Source of the DNA: Balaenoptera acutorostrata
Taxonomy: Eukaryota; Chordata; Mammalia; Artiodactyla; Balaenopteridae
Length of the DNA stretch: 64,000 bases
Direction: 5' to 3'
Assembly: GCF_949987535.1 (NCBI RefSeq)
Contig: NC_080066.1
Span: forward strand, 133,714,335 to 133,778,334
The position numbers were made by a program, and so were the translations under genes. Below the pieces are notes generated by a model that ran no database searches, was not told the DNA's origin, and was given only the letters and a program-made list of their open reading frames with translations. Position 1 is the first letter of the stretch. Each line of letters starts with the position of its first letter. This document shows positions 10,590-21,770 of the stretch, in pieces.

Positions 10590-10735
10590 ATCCATTTATC
10601 AACATTTATTGAGTTTTTATTATGTTCCAGGTATTGTGATGGCCTCCTGGGGATAGAATTATGAACAGTCTTGGCCTTAAAGTTGAGAAGTTTGTGTACA
10701 ATTTACTCTGAATCATACAGATGCTATAGAGTGAC
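10590..10735 (-). repeat. L2 LINE 3' end fragment
   Basis: 'tcaacatttattgagtttttattatg', 'ccaggtattgtgatggcctcctgggga' and 'tatgaacagtcttggcctta' are the reversed L2 terminus, in the usual order. Confidence 0.7.
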
Positions 10736-11716
10736 GGATACATGTTCCTGCCTAACGGTCCTGCATCCCATACTCTGTGGTCTCGCTGCTTAAAAATATA
10801 ACTTCCTCAAAGAACCTTTCCTTCTCCAATGGACAGCCTCACTCCCCTGGCGCCTGCCTTTTTTCCTGCCCTCTGTTGGCCACTGAGGGGTTTTCCACCA
10901 GCATTTCCAATTCTAATTTTGGGGATGGTAAAGGTCTGGACACCAGGGGACTCTGGTTCATGGTCCTGAGGCTACCTTGCTCCTGGGAATAATAGACACA
11001 TGGTGGAAGGGATGGCCCAGGGAGCAGAAACACAGAGTGCGGAGGGCTTTTTCTCTGTAGAAACTGGAACTCTTAGGAAAGGGGAGGTAAAGTCAGGAGG
11101 AGAACCTAGGTTCTGGCTGGGAAAAGAGGAGGAAGGATCTTGCTAGGGAAGGGGGCAGGCTTGACTGGGATGGTTTTCAGTCAGAGAGAGATTCCTCATC
11201 CAGCAACTCTAGGGAATGGGCCTCAAGTAACAGAAGCTGGTGTAGTCCCTCACCTGTTCTCTTGAGTAAGACAGAAAACATATTTAGGAGAGAGACTGAA
11301 GAATGCTGCCCCCTTATTTTGACCCCTAGTGAATCATTTAGGACAGATTAAGAGCTGTTGCTGTAAAAAGCAACCTTTAGGTGTCTCAGTGGTGTAACAC
11401 TGCAGAGATTTATTTCTGTCCTATTCTGCGTGTCCATCATGGGCTGGCTGGGCACTTTCCCCTGTGTCATCTTCACTTGGCGTGCAAGCTGAAAGACCCT
11501 CTACTATCAGGGGGCATCCATGATTTCTAAGCAAAGAAGAAGGGAAGGGAAAGGTAAAGCACACTCGCTCTGCCCAGAAATCACAGAAGTCACTTCATTC
11601 ACATGCCAGTGGCCAAAGTAATGACACACCTTGCCTTTCTTCCAGGTGGTAGAGAAACCAGAAAGAGGAGAACTAGAAACACCCTGCCTACAACACCGAG
11701 GTGCTGCGCAATGGGT
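10736..11716. other. Unique sequence, moderately G+C-rich
   Basis: No supportable gene. Overlapping frames on both strands at 10777-11033 cover the same DNA and show no domain. The stretch ends at the target site of the next L1. Confidence 0.45.
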
Positions 11717-11730
11717 TACTGGTGATTCTT

Positions 11731-14030
11731 TTTTTTTTTTTTTTAACGTCTTTATTGGAGTATAATTGTTTTACAATGATGTGTTAGTTTCTGCTTTATA
11801 ACAAAGTGAATCAGCTATACATATACATATATCCCCATATCTCTTCCCTCTTGCGTCTCCCTCCCTCCTACCCTCCCCATCCCACCCCTCCAGGTGGTCA
11901 CAAAGCACTGAGCTGATCTCCCTGTGCTATGCGGCTGCTTCCCACTAGCTATTTTACATTTGGTAGTGTATATATGTCCATGCCACTCTCTCACTTCATC
12001 CCAGCTTACCCTTCCCCCTCCCCATGTCCTCAAGTCCATTCTCTAGTAGGTCGGCGTCTTTATTCCCGTCCTGCTCCTAGGTTCTTCATGACCTTTTTTT
12101 TTTTTTTTTTTTAGATTCCATGTATATGTGTTAGCATACAGTATTCGTTTTTCTCTTTCTGATTTACTTCACTCTGTATGACAGACTCTAGGTCCATCTA
12201 CCTCACTACAAATAACTCAATTTCGTTTCTTTTTATGGCTGAGTAATATTCCATTGTATATATGTGCCACATCTTCTTTATCCATTCATCTGTCAATGGA
12301 CACTTAGGTTGCTTCCATGTCCTGGCTATTGTAAATAGAGCTGCAATGAACATTGTGGTACATGACTCTTTTTGAATTATGGTTTTCTCAGGGTATATGC
12401 CCATAGTGGGATTCCTGGGTCGTATGGTGGTTCTATTTTTAGTTTTTTAAGGAACCTCCATACTGTTCTCCATTGTGGTTGTATCAATTTACATTCCCAC
12501 TAACAGTGCAAGAGGATCTCCTCTTCTCCACACCCTCTCCAGCATTTATTGTTTGCAGATTTTTTGATGATGGCCATTCTGACTGGTGTGAGGTGATACC
12601 TCATTGTAGTTTTGATTTGCATTTCTCTAATGACTAGTGATATTGAACATTCTTTCATGTGTTTGTTGGCAATCTGTATATCTTCTTTGGAGAAATTTCT
12701 ATTTAGATCTTCTGCCCATTTTTGGATCGTGTTGTTTGTTTTTTTGATACTGAGCTGCATGAGCTACTTGTAAATTTTGGAGATTAATCCCTTGTCAGTT
12801 GCTTCATTTGTAAATATTTTCTCCCATTGTGAAGGTTGTCTTTTCATCTTGTTTATGGTTTCCTTTGCTGTGCAAAACCTTTTAAGTTTCATTAGGTCCC
12901 ATTTGTTTATTTTTGTTTTTATTTCCATTTCTCTAGGAGGTGGGTCAAAAAGGATCTTGCTGTGACTTATGTCATAGAGTGTTCTGCCTATGTTTTCCTC
13001 TAAGAGTTTGATAGTGTCTGGCCTTACATTTAGGTCTTTAATCCATTTTGAGTTTATTTTTGTGTATGGTGTTAGGGAGTGTTCTAATTTCATTCTTTTA
13101 CATGTAGCTGTCCAGTTTTCCCAGCACCACTTATTCAAGAGGCTGTCTTTTCTCCATTGTGTATTCTTGCCTCCTTTATCAAAAATAAGCCCATGTGTGT
13201 GGGTTTATCTCTGGGCTTTCTATCCTGTTCCATTGATCTATATTTCTGTTTTTGTGCCAGTACAAGACTGTCTTGATTACTGTAGCTTTGTAGTATAGTC
13301 TGAAGTCAGGGAGCCTGATTCCTCCAGCTCCGTTTTTCTTTCTCAAGATTGCTTTGGCTATTCGGGGTCTTTTGTGTTTCCATACAAATTGTGAAACTTT
13401 TTGTTCTGGTTCTGTGAAAAATGCCAGTGTTAGCTTGATAGGGATTGCAATGAATCTGTAGATTGCTTTGGGTAGTATAGTCATTTTCACAGTGTTGATT
13501 CTTCCAATCCAAGAATATGATATATCTCTCCATCTGTTTGTATCATCTTTAATTTCTTTCATCAGTGTCTTATAGTTTTCTGCATACAGGTCTTTTGTCT
13601 CCTTAGGTAGGTTTATTCCTAGGTATTTTATTCTTTTTGTTGCAGTGGTAAATGGGAGTGTTTCCTTAATTTCTCTTTCAGATTTTGCATCATTAGTGTA
13701 TAGGAATGCAAGAGATTTCTGTGCATTCATTTTGTATCCTGCTACTTTATCAAATTCATTGATTAGCTCTAGTAGTTTTCTGGTAGCATCTTTGGGATTC
13801 TCTATGTATAGTATCATGTCATCTGCAAACAGTGACAGCTTTACTTCTTCTTTTCCAATTTGGATTCCTTGTATTTCTTTTTCTTCTCTGATTGCTGTGG
13901 CTAAAACTTCCAAAACAATGTTGAATAATAGTGGTGAGAGTGGGCAACATTGTCTTGTTCCTGATCTTAGTGGAAATGGTTTCAGTTTTTCACCATTGAG
14001 AACAATGTTGGCTGTGGGTGTGTCACCCCC
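11731..14030 (-). mobile_element. 5'-truncated L1 LINE (2.3 kb)
   Basis: The poly-A tail appears as a T run at 11731-11744, followed by the L1 3' UTR ('tttattggagtataattg'), then ORF2 in reverse up to the truncation at about 14025. The target duplication TACTGGTGATTCTT is perfect at 11717-11730 and 14031-14044, with the expected TT|AA nick at the original site. The sequence is close to the 3' half of the L1 at 42-48 kb, so both belong to a similar young group. A third copy of the target word follows the adjacent SINE. Confidence 0.93.
12198..14025 (-). pseudogene. L1 ORF2 C-terminal pseudogene (reverse transcriptase end and Cys-rich tail)
   Basis: The remnant starts inside the reverse transcriptase domain. 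The block [20 protein letters not shown], which contains the FADD catalytic motif, is intact at about 13805-13865. It continues through the thumb and C-terminal region to the Cys-rich block ([17 protein letters not shown], near 12500-12555) and ends with [16 protein letters not shown]. The frame is broken between about 13180 and 13140, near 12762 and between 12500 and 12404. The N-terminal endonuclease is missing because of 5' truncation. Confidence 0.9.
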
Positions 14031-14044
14031 TACTGGTGATTCTT

Positions 14045-14378
14045 TTTTTTTTTTTTTTAATTTATTTATTTATTTATTTATTTTATTTTATTTTATTTTA
14101 TTTTTTTTTATTTTTGGCTGTGTTGGGTCTTCGTTTCTGTGCAAGGGCTTTCTCTAGTTGCGGCAAGCGGGGGCCACTCTTCATCGCTGTGCGCAGGCCT
14201 CTCACTGTTGCGGCCTCTCTTGTTGCGGAGCACAGGCTCCAGACGCGCAGGCTCAGTAGTTGTGGCTCACGGGCCTAGTTGCTCCGCGGCATGTGGGATC
14301 TTCCCAGACCAGGGCTCGAACCCGTGTCCCCTGCATTGGCAGGCAGATTCTCAACCACTGCGCCACCAGGGAAGCCCC
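14045..14378 (-). mobile_element. CHR-type SINE inserted at the L1 target site
   Basis: A minus-strand SINE of the short subtype with a long A-rich tail (14045-14117 as T/ATTT). It is flanked by TACTGGTGATTCTT at 14031-14044 and 14379-14392, both perfect. The left copy is also the 5'-side target duplication of the neighbouring L1, so the SINE used the same nick position. The next bases after 14392 are AAGG. Confidence 0.95.
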
Positions 14379-14711
14379 TACTGGTGATTCTTAAGGAGCA
14401 TCTGTACTGGTAGGAATAGTGTGATGATCCAGGTTCACTGAAATCTCTGTTTTACCTACTCAAGGACACTTGAAATTCCTTCAATGGCACATAAAATTGT
14501 GTGCAACTAAGAAAGGCTTAAAAAATCCACTAAACTCATAAACCCTGTTTTCATCAAATTACAAATCTGGTCATTTGTGTTTTGATAGCTTGGAAGGACC
14601 ATTAAAGGACAAGAAAGGGAGATGCTGTCATGCATTCTGGGTGTCTGTAATATACCAATATGCTTCCATGTAACCTGTTTGGTTCAACCCTTATAATAAC
14701 TCAAGACAGTT

Positions 14712-14945
14712 GAGTAGTTAAAAACATGGACTCTGGAGCCAGACTGGCTGGGTTTGAATCCTGGTTCTCCCATTTAGCACTTCTGTGACCTTGGGCAATT
14801 CCTTAATTCCTCTGTCTCAGTTTCCTCAGCCATGAAATGAAGATAGTGATAGTATCTACCTCAGAGGGTTGGGAGGAGGAGTTAATGTTTGAAAAGTGCT
14901 AAGAATGGTGGCTGGCAAAAGGCAAGCTCTCTATATAAGCGTTTG
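14712..14945 (+). repeat. MIR SINE, well preserved
   Basis: A nearly complete MIR in plus orientation: 'acatggactctggagccagactggctgggtt', 'gtgaccttgggcaattcctta', 'cagtttcctcagccatgaaatga', 'ctacctcagagggttgg', and tail 'gctggcaaaaggcaagc'. Confidence 0.9.
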
Positions 14946-15677
14946 TTAAAAATACAAATTAAGTTCTATGAAGTAGCCCCCCCGCCCCCGCCACCATCAC
15001 TACACTGCCAAGAGGAAAGCAGTGCTCCTAGAAGTTAAATAACTTGCTTGGGGAAGAGAAAGAGCCAGTATTCACTCCACTTCTCTCCAAAGTCCAAGTT
15101 CTTTCTTTTACGCCATATTGGGTGCTGGATAGCAATATTCAAAGGAGAAAAGGGCATGGAAATGGGAGGCATGAAAGGCAAGCTTTTCCACCTCTCAAAA
15201 TTGCTATCACTTGTGTCCAGAAGTCTTTATGTTCCGAATGGCTCTGTAATGGAAACTTGTCAGTGAGCAATAATGATTGTCCTACATAAGGCAGATACCA
15301 TTTAGTGCCACAGGAGAAAGACATTGTCACTGACATTATGTACCAGTGACTTGTCAAGGGTATAGTGACCTAGAATATATATCAGCCATTGGTCAAGTCT
15401 TGAGGACTTTATAATCTCATGTGGTTAAGCATAATTACTCCAAATAGAAAATGTTTGGTTGAAATATTAGTGACACCATTTTCCCCTTGAAAGACAAGTC
15501 CTTGTAAAAGAACAAGATAAACTGAGTGTGGTGCAAATGTTAGGTGTAAAAAAATGAATGAATGGGAGCAAATGATGACCTTCTCGTGTTAGCTGCAAAG
15601 AACTAAGAGATATACATTCTGAATTCTCACCTCCTATTTTTGAAGAACCTAGCCGTTTATAGGAAAGAACTACTGCT
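14946..15677. other. Unique sequence, nothing recognised
   Basis: Overlapping short frames on both strands around 15044-15357 are mutually exclusive and carry no motif. A short C run lies at 14978-14990. Confidence 0.45.
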
Positions 15678-15805
15678 TAGGGGTTAAAAGCAAACTCTGA
15701 AGTCAGAGAGACCCAAATTTTAACCCAGGTTTTATCACTCCTTGGCTTTGTGATGGTCAGTTTTCTCATGTAAACAATAGAGACCATGACTTTTTAGTTG
15801 TTCCT
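15678..15805 (+). repeat. MIR SINE fragment
   Basis: 'aagcaaactctgaagtcagagagaccc', 'taacccaggttttatcactcc' and 'tcagttttctcatgtaaacaatag' follow MIR order. The central 'gtgaccttggg' core is mostly lost. Confidence 0.65.
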
Positions 15806-16079
15806 CCTTTGTGTAAGGTGTGATTTTAGTGAAACTGACCCTCCCTCCCCCTACTTCAGGAGTGGACCTTAATATTAGACTATTATTGTATTCCTACTCC
15901 TTGTCCCAATGATGGTGTCAGGGATGTAGTACAAGTAAGTCAGGCCTCAGTATGAAGCTCTGTATAAAGAGCTGCTTTTGTTCATTGGTTCTGGGATAAT
16001 GCCCACCCCCTTGAATGTGAATGAGGAAGCATGGAGGCCTGATTATTGCTGACAATTTTTTGTGATTGTGAAGGGAATG

Positions 16080-16320
16080 AACCTGATGACAGATCCAACA
16101 TGTGGAGGAGGACAGAGATGAGGGAACTGCAGAGAAATGGATCCAGAGCACTGATCAAGCCATGCCTGAAGCCCATACTACCACTGGAATTGCCTGAAGC
16201 CCATACTACCACTGGAATTTTCAGTTATATGAGCAATAAGTCTTCCTTATTTGTTAAATCAGTTTGAGTTGAGTTATTTCCCACATAAACCAATTTATAT
16301 GCTTACTTCTAGAGTGGTTG
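16080..16320 (+). repeat. Ancient LTR-like repeat with perfect 28-bp tandem duplication
   Basis: A G+A-rich lead-in is followed by 'catgcctgaagcccatac', 'tcagttatatgagcaataag' and 'aatcagtttgagttgag', a wording common in an old mammalian repeat I cannot name with confidence. A perfect 28-bp unit starting TGCCTGAAGCCCATAC is duplicated head to tail at 16163-16190 and 16191-16218. The perfection shows a recent event in an otherwise decayed repeat. Confidence 0.5.
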
Positions 16321-16360
16321 CATGTGAATAAATATCTTAGCAGAGTGCCTTGTGATTTCT

Positions 16361-16741
16361 TTTTTTTAAAATTTATTTTATATTATTTATTTATTATTTT
16401 TGGCTGTGTTGGGTCTTCATTGCTGCATGTAGGCTTTCTCTAGTTGTGGCAAGCTACTCTCCGTTGAGGTGCATGGGCTTCTCATTGTGGTGGCTTCTCT
16501 TGTTGTGGAGCACAGGCTCTAGGTGTGGGGGCTTCAGTAGTTGTGGCACGCGGGCTTCAGTAGTTGTGGCTCACGGTCTCAGTAATTGTGGCTCGTGGGC
16601 TCTCTAGAGTGCAGGCTCAGTAGTTGTGGTGCATGGGCTTAGTTGCTCCATGGCATGTGGGATCTTTCCGGACCAGGGCTCGAACCCATGTCCCCTGCAT
16701 TGGCAGGCGGATTCTTAATGACTGCGTCACCAGTGAAGTCC
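16361..16741 (-). mobile_element. CHR-type SINE, longer older subtype
   Basis: Minus strand. Flanked by GAGTGCCTTGTGATTTCT (16343-16360) and GAGTGCCTGGTGATTTCT (16742-16759), one mismatch in 18. The body carries the additional 'cagtagttgtggcac' repeats between the mid region and the tRNA-like head, and most CpGs have decayed to TG/CA, so it is older than the copies at 1.3 and 52.8 kb. Confidence 0.93.
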
Positions 16742-17189
16742 GAGTGCCTGGTGATTTCTAAGGCAGCATCTATTCTGGCAGTACAATTATTGTCTCATGG
16801 TTGGGGGGAGGTGGGAGTGCTACAGATAATGATATGTAACCAAGCCCCAGGGACAGTGTGGTGGTGATTTTTTGGTACAGAGAATAGGAATTTAGAATAG
16901 AAACAATCACTTAAAACTTCCATTTCATCAATCTCCCAGGCTAATTACTAATTAGTTTACTATTTAATTGGTGACTACAGCTGTTAAGTATGTTAGGAAA
17001 TAAAAAGGTTTTAAAATATGCAGTCTCATATATTCTATAATTTAGAGTCATGAATCAGAAGGAGTTACCTGAGTTGCTGCTCATTTCAGAGGGTCCCAGG
17101 ATTTCAAGATGTATTAAGGAATGGAATGCGGCAGGGATCTTAAATATTTGTCAACAGTTGGGTTAATAAGAAAGTAGAATTTAAAAAAG

Positions 17190-17620
17190 AAAAACTGAAG
17201 CAAAATCAATTGAGATCACAGTGTTCTTTCAAAGTCCCTTCCTGAGATTCTAAGCCAAGTTGGAGAGCACGGTGTTTAGCTGTGCTGGAATGTAGGGGCT
17301 GAGATCTGCCTTTCTGAAGCATGGGGGTGACGGACTGCCCTGTGCCCATCTGGGATCCCCAGGGGTTGGAGCCTGAGGGGAGGGTGCTATTGACAGCCCT
17401 GGAGGAGCAGGGAGAGAACGAAGTGGGCTGTGGAGAGATAATGAGTTCCGTTTCTGACATGTTTAGTTTTAGGAGGTGGTGGGACACCCAAGTAGAGATA
17501 TTCTGCAGACAGAAAGAAATATGGCACTGAAGAAAGGGTGAGAGGTCAAGGCTGGGGCTGGAGATTTGGGAGTCATCTGCATTCAGGTGGTAATTAAAGC
17601 CATCTGACGGGAACTTCCAA
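17190..17620. repeat. Probable ancient mammalian repeat, unnamed
   Basis: 'ctgacatgtttagttttagg', 'gacacccaagtagagat', 'ctggagatttgggagtcatc' and 'ggtggtaattaaagccat' follow a word order seen widely in mammalian genomes, so this is likely a fossil repeat. I cannot give its family name. The open frames across it (17206-17530) are not supported as genes. Confidence 0.4.
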
Positions 17621-17839
17621 GAGGAGTGTGCTGGGCAGGAAGAAAGCCCACGGCCCCAACCTGAGCCTCGCTGAAGGAAAGAAGGAAAAGAGGGGGAAAG
17701 GGACTCGCAGGAGGTTCGGGAAAGAAATGGTGAGAGAGGAAGGAAGGAATCTACAGAAAAGAGTCCTTACAGCCGGGGGCAAAGAGGAAATGGATGGAGA
17801 CCCATTAAAAAGGCTCATAGAAGCTGAAAAAGCTGTAAA

Positions 17840-19194
17840 GAGTGATTAGGCAATTGGATGCTTCCCTCATTTTACAAATGCCATTCAGAAGGAAACAAAG
17901 GTCATTTACCCTTCAAAGAACTGGAGAATCACTGGTTAAAAGATGAATGATTTGTGGGAGGCTGTATTCTCACTGCTTTCCTTTTCTAACTAAAAAGGAC
18001 ATGATATTTATCAATCTGGGGGTGGTTTAGGAAGCTAGTCAGCTCTTGCAGTGGAAAAAAAATAAATGAGAAGCCCTCACTCATTATAATGCTCTGAAGA
18101 TTATCATCATAATGTTACTAAAATAAATTTAGTTGTTTTCTTTTTTTTTGAAGATAGTTCTTGAAAGTTATAGGACAAGGTAGCATGGCTCACCGGGATA
18201 AACAGTACCCTAGGAATCTGAGCATTAAGAAAAAATAAAAGCAATTGGGAAATACTCTAAGTGTAAGTGTACAGTGACGTCATCCACTGTAATGGTGTTG
18301 CTGAAACTAGCTAAGTGAACTGAACTGTAGGAAAGACGATGGGGTTATGGGCTAGAAAACAAACACTTCAACATTGATTTTTCGTTTTCTCCATGACAGA
18401 AGTCAGTGGGGAGTTGAATTTTTATACCCTGACATATCTTAGTAATGCCAGGTGTGATAATCCTCTGATTCATTCAATTCTTAGTCCCAAAGGAATTGCA
18501 TCGTGACAAGGAGCTACGAATCATGTCCCTTTAACAGCTTGGCAAATTCCTTTTGGCAAGATGTACATTAATAATGGAGTGATGAGAGCATCGTTTCCTC
18601 AGGATCTCCAGAGCCGGTGTGTTAATTAAGGTGGTGCAGGATGGCTGAGGCCACTGCAGTTACAACTTTTGCCCAGCCGCTCAAGCAGAACATGCTGGGT
18701 CAGAACACTGCTCTGTCACATTTGGTATTTACCTCCAGAGGTCACCAATAGCTGTGCCTTGGAAGGAAGGCAACCATAGTTCCCTAGTGAATCTAAATGG
18801 TTGGGTAAGGCTGAATATGGGTGCTTAGAGGGAGCGCTGAGTTGGGGCCAAGGACAAATGGCTTCCTCACACATGAGAAGTATAAACTTTTGCTCTGAGG
18901 CACGAAGTTTGTTGTGTTCTTATTTTTGCATGTATAATTTAACAGAGCAGTGATTTTCCAGGTCTCTTTGAAATCCAGTTAATGGAATTTGAATTGTTAT
19001 AAAATGTAGACTGCCTCACACAGGCAAAAGGAATGACACGACAAAATGAGACTAGTAGGGGCAGAGAAGGGGAGAGGCTGGGAGAGTGGGGTGCGGTGAA
19101 GGGTAGGTGGAAGGAAAAATCTCTGCCCTCTCTTGAAGGTCATGATAATCTTTGTTGTCTTTCAGGAAGAATAGGGAAAGCAAGGAGGGAGATG
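17840..19194. other. Unique sequence with a possible conserved non-coding block
   Basis: No gene is recognised. 18475-18760 is free of visible repeats and contains homeodomain-type TTAATAATGG and TTAATTAAGG words together with balanced composition. Such sequence could be a conserved regulatory element, but conservation cannot be seen from one genome. Confidence 0.3.
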
Positions 19195-19370
19195 GATCTA
19201 ATACTTACTGAGCACTTTTTATAACCCAGGAGTAGCATATGTTAATCTAACTGATTCTCACAATAACTCTTTATGGTATATATTGTTGTTCTATTTCTCC
19301 ATAAATGAATGGAGGCTCAGGTTAGTTTAGTAACTAGTCCAAGGAAGTGGCAGAGTCAGGATCCAAAACA
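19195..19370 (-). repeat. MIR SINE, old
   Basis: Reversed MIR order: 'acttactgagcactttttata', 'atctaactgattctcacaat', 'ctccataaatgaatggaggctcag', 'ccaaggaagtggcagagtcagg'. A pyrimidine-rich simple run (19375-19415) follows. Confidence 0.75.
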
Positions 19371-19415
19371 AATCCCCTCCCTTCCTCCCTCGCTCCCTCC
19401 TTCCCTTCCTTCCAA

Positions 19416-20464
19416 TATGACAGTACTTTTTTTCCTTTTTTCTGGGCTTTGGTCCCTCTATGAGTAACTCACAGGAAAGAGGTGGAATTTCCCCGTCTCT
19501 TTATCTGCAGCAGACCCCTACTCCCACTTGTGTGCCAGCTCATTCCCTGGTCTCTCTGGACTAGCAAAGCAGCCTGGCATGTAGGTGGCAGTGGAGGATC
19601 CTGGAGGTACCCGGGCATCTTCTGTGGTTCCAAGTGACTTGCACACACTCGGCCGCTCCCACGTCAGCATGTTGGGGCAGGATGGGGCTGGGGGAGGAAT
19701 AACATGCTCCTGCACCTGACCGTCACCGGGGAGAGTATAAGGGTCCACGTCTCAGACAGGAAATTGTGGCTGAACTCTGGGCCTAGGCAGAAGGTCTAGT
19801 GTACCAGAAACTGGTTGGAATTCGGAAGGAGGATGAGACCCAAATCCATTTCCTCACCTAGGCCAGTCCAGGAGCAGGTGTTGGAGAGGGAGAGCTATGC
19901 CTGGGGCTCACCCCTGACCTACTGCATCCCAGTCCTGGTTACAGCAAAGGGGTCAGGGCTTGGGCACCTAACACAGGGACCCAGGGACAAGACTGGTCTA
20001 GTGATCCCAGGAAGTAGGGGAGAAATGGCAGCACCCAAAGACATGGGGGTCAGGGGAAGAACGAGTCAGAATTCTTATTCTAAGAAAAAACCCTACAATA
20101 TAAGGCAAATGAAATAGAGAGTGAGGAATCAGGGGGCCCGTGCTCACTAGCACCGAGAAGAAAGTCCAAGGGGGCTTTCATGTCCTTGAAAGAAGACTTC
20201 CAAAAGCTTGGAACAGAGGCTGGGCAATACGTGGCCTGTGCTGAAGAGGGAGTGTACATGGTGGGAGGGGAGATGCGCTAGGCTGATTCTGACACTCCCT
20301 CAGTTGGCTGCCAGAGGAGTCCTCTCCTTTTCTCTCTAGCTGCCTGGCTGGAGCATTATATGGGGGTTCAACGCAGAGGAGGGTGAGAAACTTTGTCCCT
20401 CCTACTTGCTTCCTTAGTGGAGCTCGAATTCATGTTCTCAACTGGGGCGATCTTGTCCTCCAAG
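19416..20464. other. Unique, relatively G+C-rich sequence
   Basis: Open frames at 19518-19748 (minus) and 19815-20117 (plus) show no domain, no splice context that I could defend and no translation context. Nothing else recognised. Confidence 0.4.
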
Positions 20465-20656
20465 TAGGGTTGCCAGACAAACTACAGGATGCACAGTTAA
20501 ATCAGCATTTTAGGTAAACAACAGATCATTTTGAATATATGTATGTTCCCAATATTGCATAGGATATATTTATACTGAAAAATTATTCATTGCTTCTCTG
20601 AAGCTCAAATTCAACTGCACGTCCTATAATTTCCTTTGAAAAATCTGGCAATGCTA
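20465..20656. repeat. Palindromic DNA-transposon relic (copy 1)
   Basis: Begins TAGGGTTGCCAGACAAACTACAGGATGC and ends with the imprecise inverse 'gtcctataat...aatctggcaatgcta'. The central arms 'aatatatgtatgttcccaata' and 'tgcataggatatatttatac' are also partly inverse. This is the form of a small non-autonomous mammalian DNA transposon. A second copy lies at about 21268-21420. Confidence 0.65.
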
Positions 20657-20806
20657 TGCCTAGAGGATTGGCAATGTTTGGAGACATTCTGATTGTCATG
20701 ACTGGGAGGGAGGTGCTGCTGGCATTTCATGGGCAGATTGATGTCAAGGATGCAGCCCCGAATGTCAGTAGTGCCGAGATGGAGAGACCCTGGTCTCGGC
20801 CGAGCT
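20657..20806 (+). repeat. MER20 hAT-type DNA transposon fragment
   Basis: 'ggattggcaatgtttggagacattctgattgtcatgactggg' (20667-20708, quoted as order only) then 'gtgctgctggcattt', 'ggatgcagccccgaatgtcagtagtgccgag' and 'gagagaccctgg' match the MER20 layout. The 5' terminus is lost against the neighbouring palindromic relic. Confidence 0.75.
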
Positions 20807-20934
20807 GGTAGGCCAGTGTCTTTGTGTCCAATTCCAGGATCCAAAGCCAACAAAAGTGGATTTACTTCTCTAGTATTTTGTGTTTGTATTCAGGTGGAAT
20901 TCTTAACTAGCTGCTGATTAGACTAGAGTAAGAG

Positions 20935-21150
20935 AATTAGGTCCTCTGCTTATCCCTTTTCCATCACTTACTGTGTGACCTTGCATCAATAACCTAACCT
21001 TTCTTTTCCTGAGTTTTCTCATATGTGAAATGAGGAAAAAGTTAACACTGATTTACCATTTTTGTGTGTGCCTGTAACGAGTGAATGAGATATTATACAT
21101 AAGGTGCTTAGAACAGTGCCTGGAACATAGAAAACTCTCACTAAATGTAA
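20935..21150 (+). repeat. MIR SINE, old
   Basis: 'ttactgtgtgaccttgcatc', 'ttttcctgagttttctcatatgtg', and tail 'gcttagaacagtgcctggaacatag' are in MIR order on the plus strand. Confidence 0.8.
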
Positions 21151-21267
21151 ACTTTCGTTACTAATGTAAACAAGAAAAAAAAAAAAAGAAATCTCTTACT
21201 ACTCTAAAAATTCTTTGAGTATAGTGCACAATTCCCTCCATCATTTTTTACGGATGCCCCATTTTAA

Positions 21268-21422
21268 GGTTGATAGATAAATATACATAAAATGCCCTGG
21301 TTAAATCTGATTTCAGGTAAACAGTGAGTAATGTTTTAGTGTTAAGTATGTCCCAAATAAGTATGCACAGGGCATGCTTATACTAAAAAATTCATTGTTT
21401 ATTTAAAATTCAAAGGTAACTT
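21268..21422. repeat. Palindromic DNA-transposon relic (copy 2)
   Basis: 'gatttcaggtaaacagtgag', 'taagtatgtcccaaataag', 'cagggcatgcttatactaaa' and 'aaattcattgtttatttaaaattc' form two inverse arms and correspond to the arms of copy 1 at 20.5 kb. The outer termini are decayed. Confidence 0.6.
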
Positions 21423-21770
21423 GGCATCTTTATTTGCTGAATGTGGTTACCCTGCCCACTTTGGAGCGGAGAGGATTTGTGTGTGCACTTGCCCTTTGGG
21501 GAGCATGTCTCAGTGCGTCAGTTCTGGAGGGAGCTTCTAGGTGTGGGCTGAAGACATGCAAAGGGCTGCTCCTCCTTAAAGACAACGAAGCAGCAGAAAT
21601 GGCAAAGCTGCCATTTGTGAGGTTGCCAAAAACTTCCCGTCACCAAGCCCTGACATTTCTTTTCACCAATGACTAAAAAGTTATGGTACTTAAAGCATCA
21701 ACAGGCATGAAGAATATTCTAGAAAACTACCTTGTTCTCAGAGTGTAATGACATTTTTATACTCCAATAT

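Noticed and set aside
12777..13298. Plus-strand open frames of 60-100 codons
   Set aside because: Antisense shadows of L1 ORF2; the minus strand carries the recognisable reverse transcriptase motifs.
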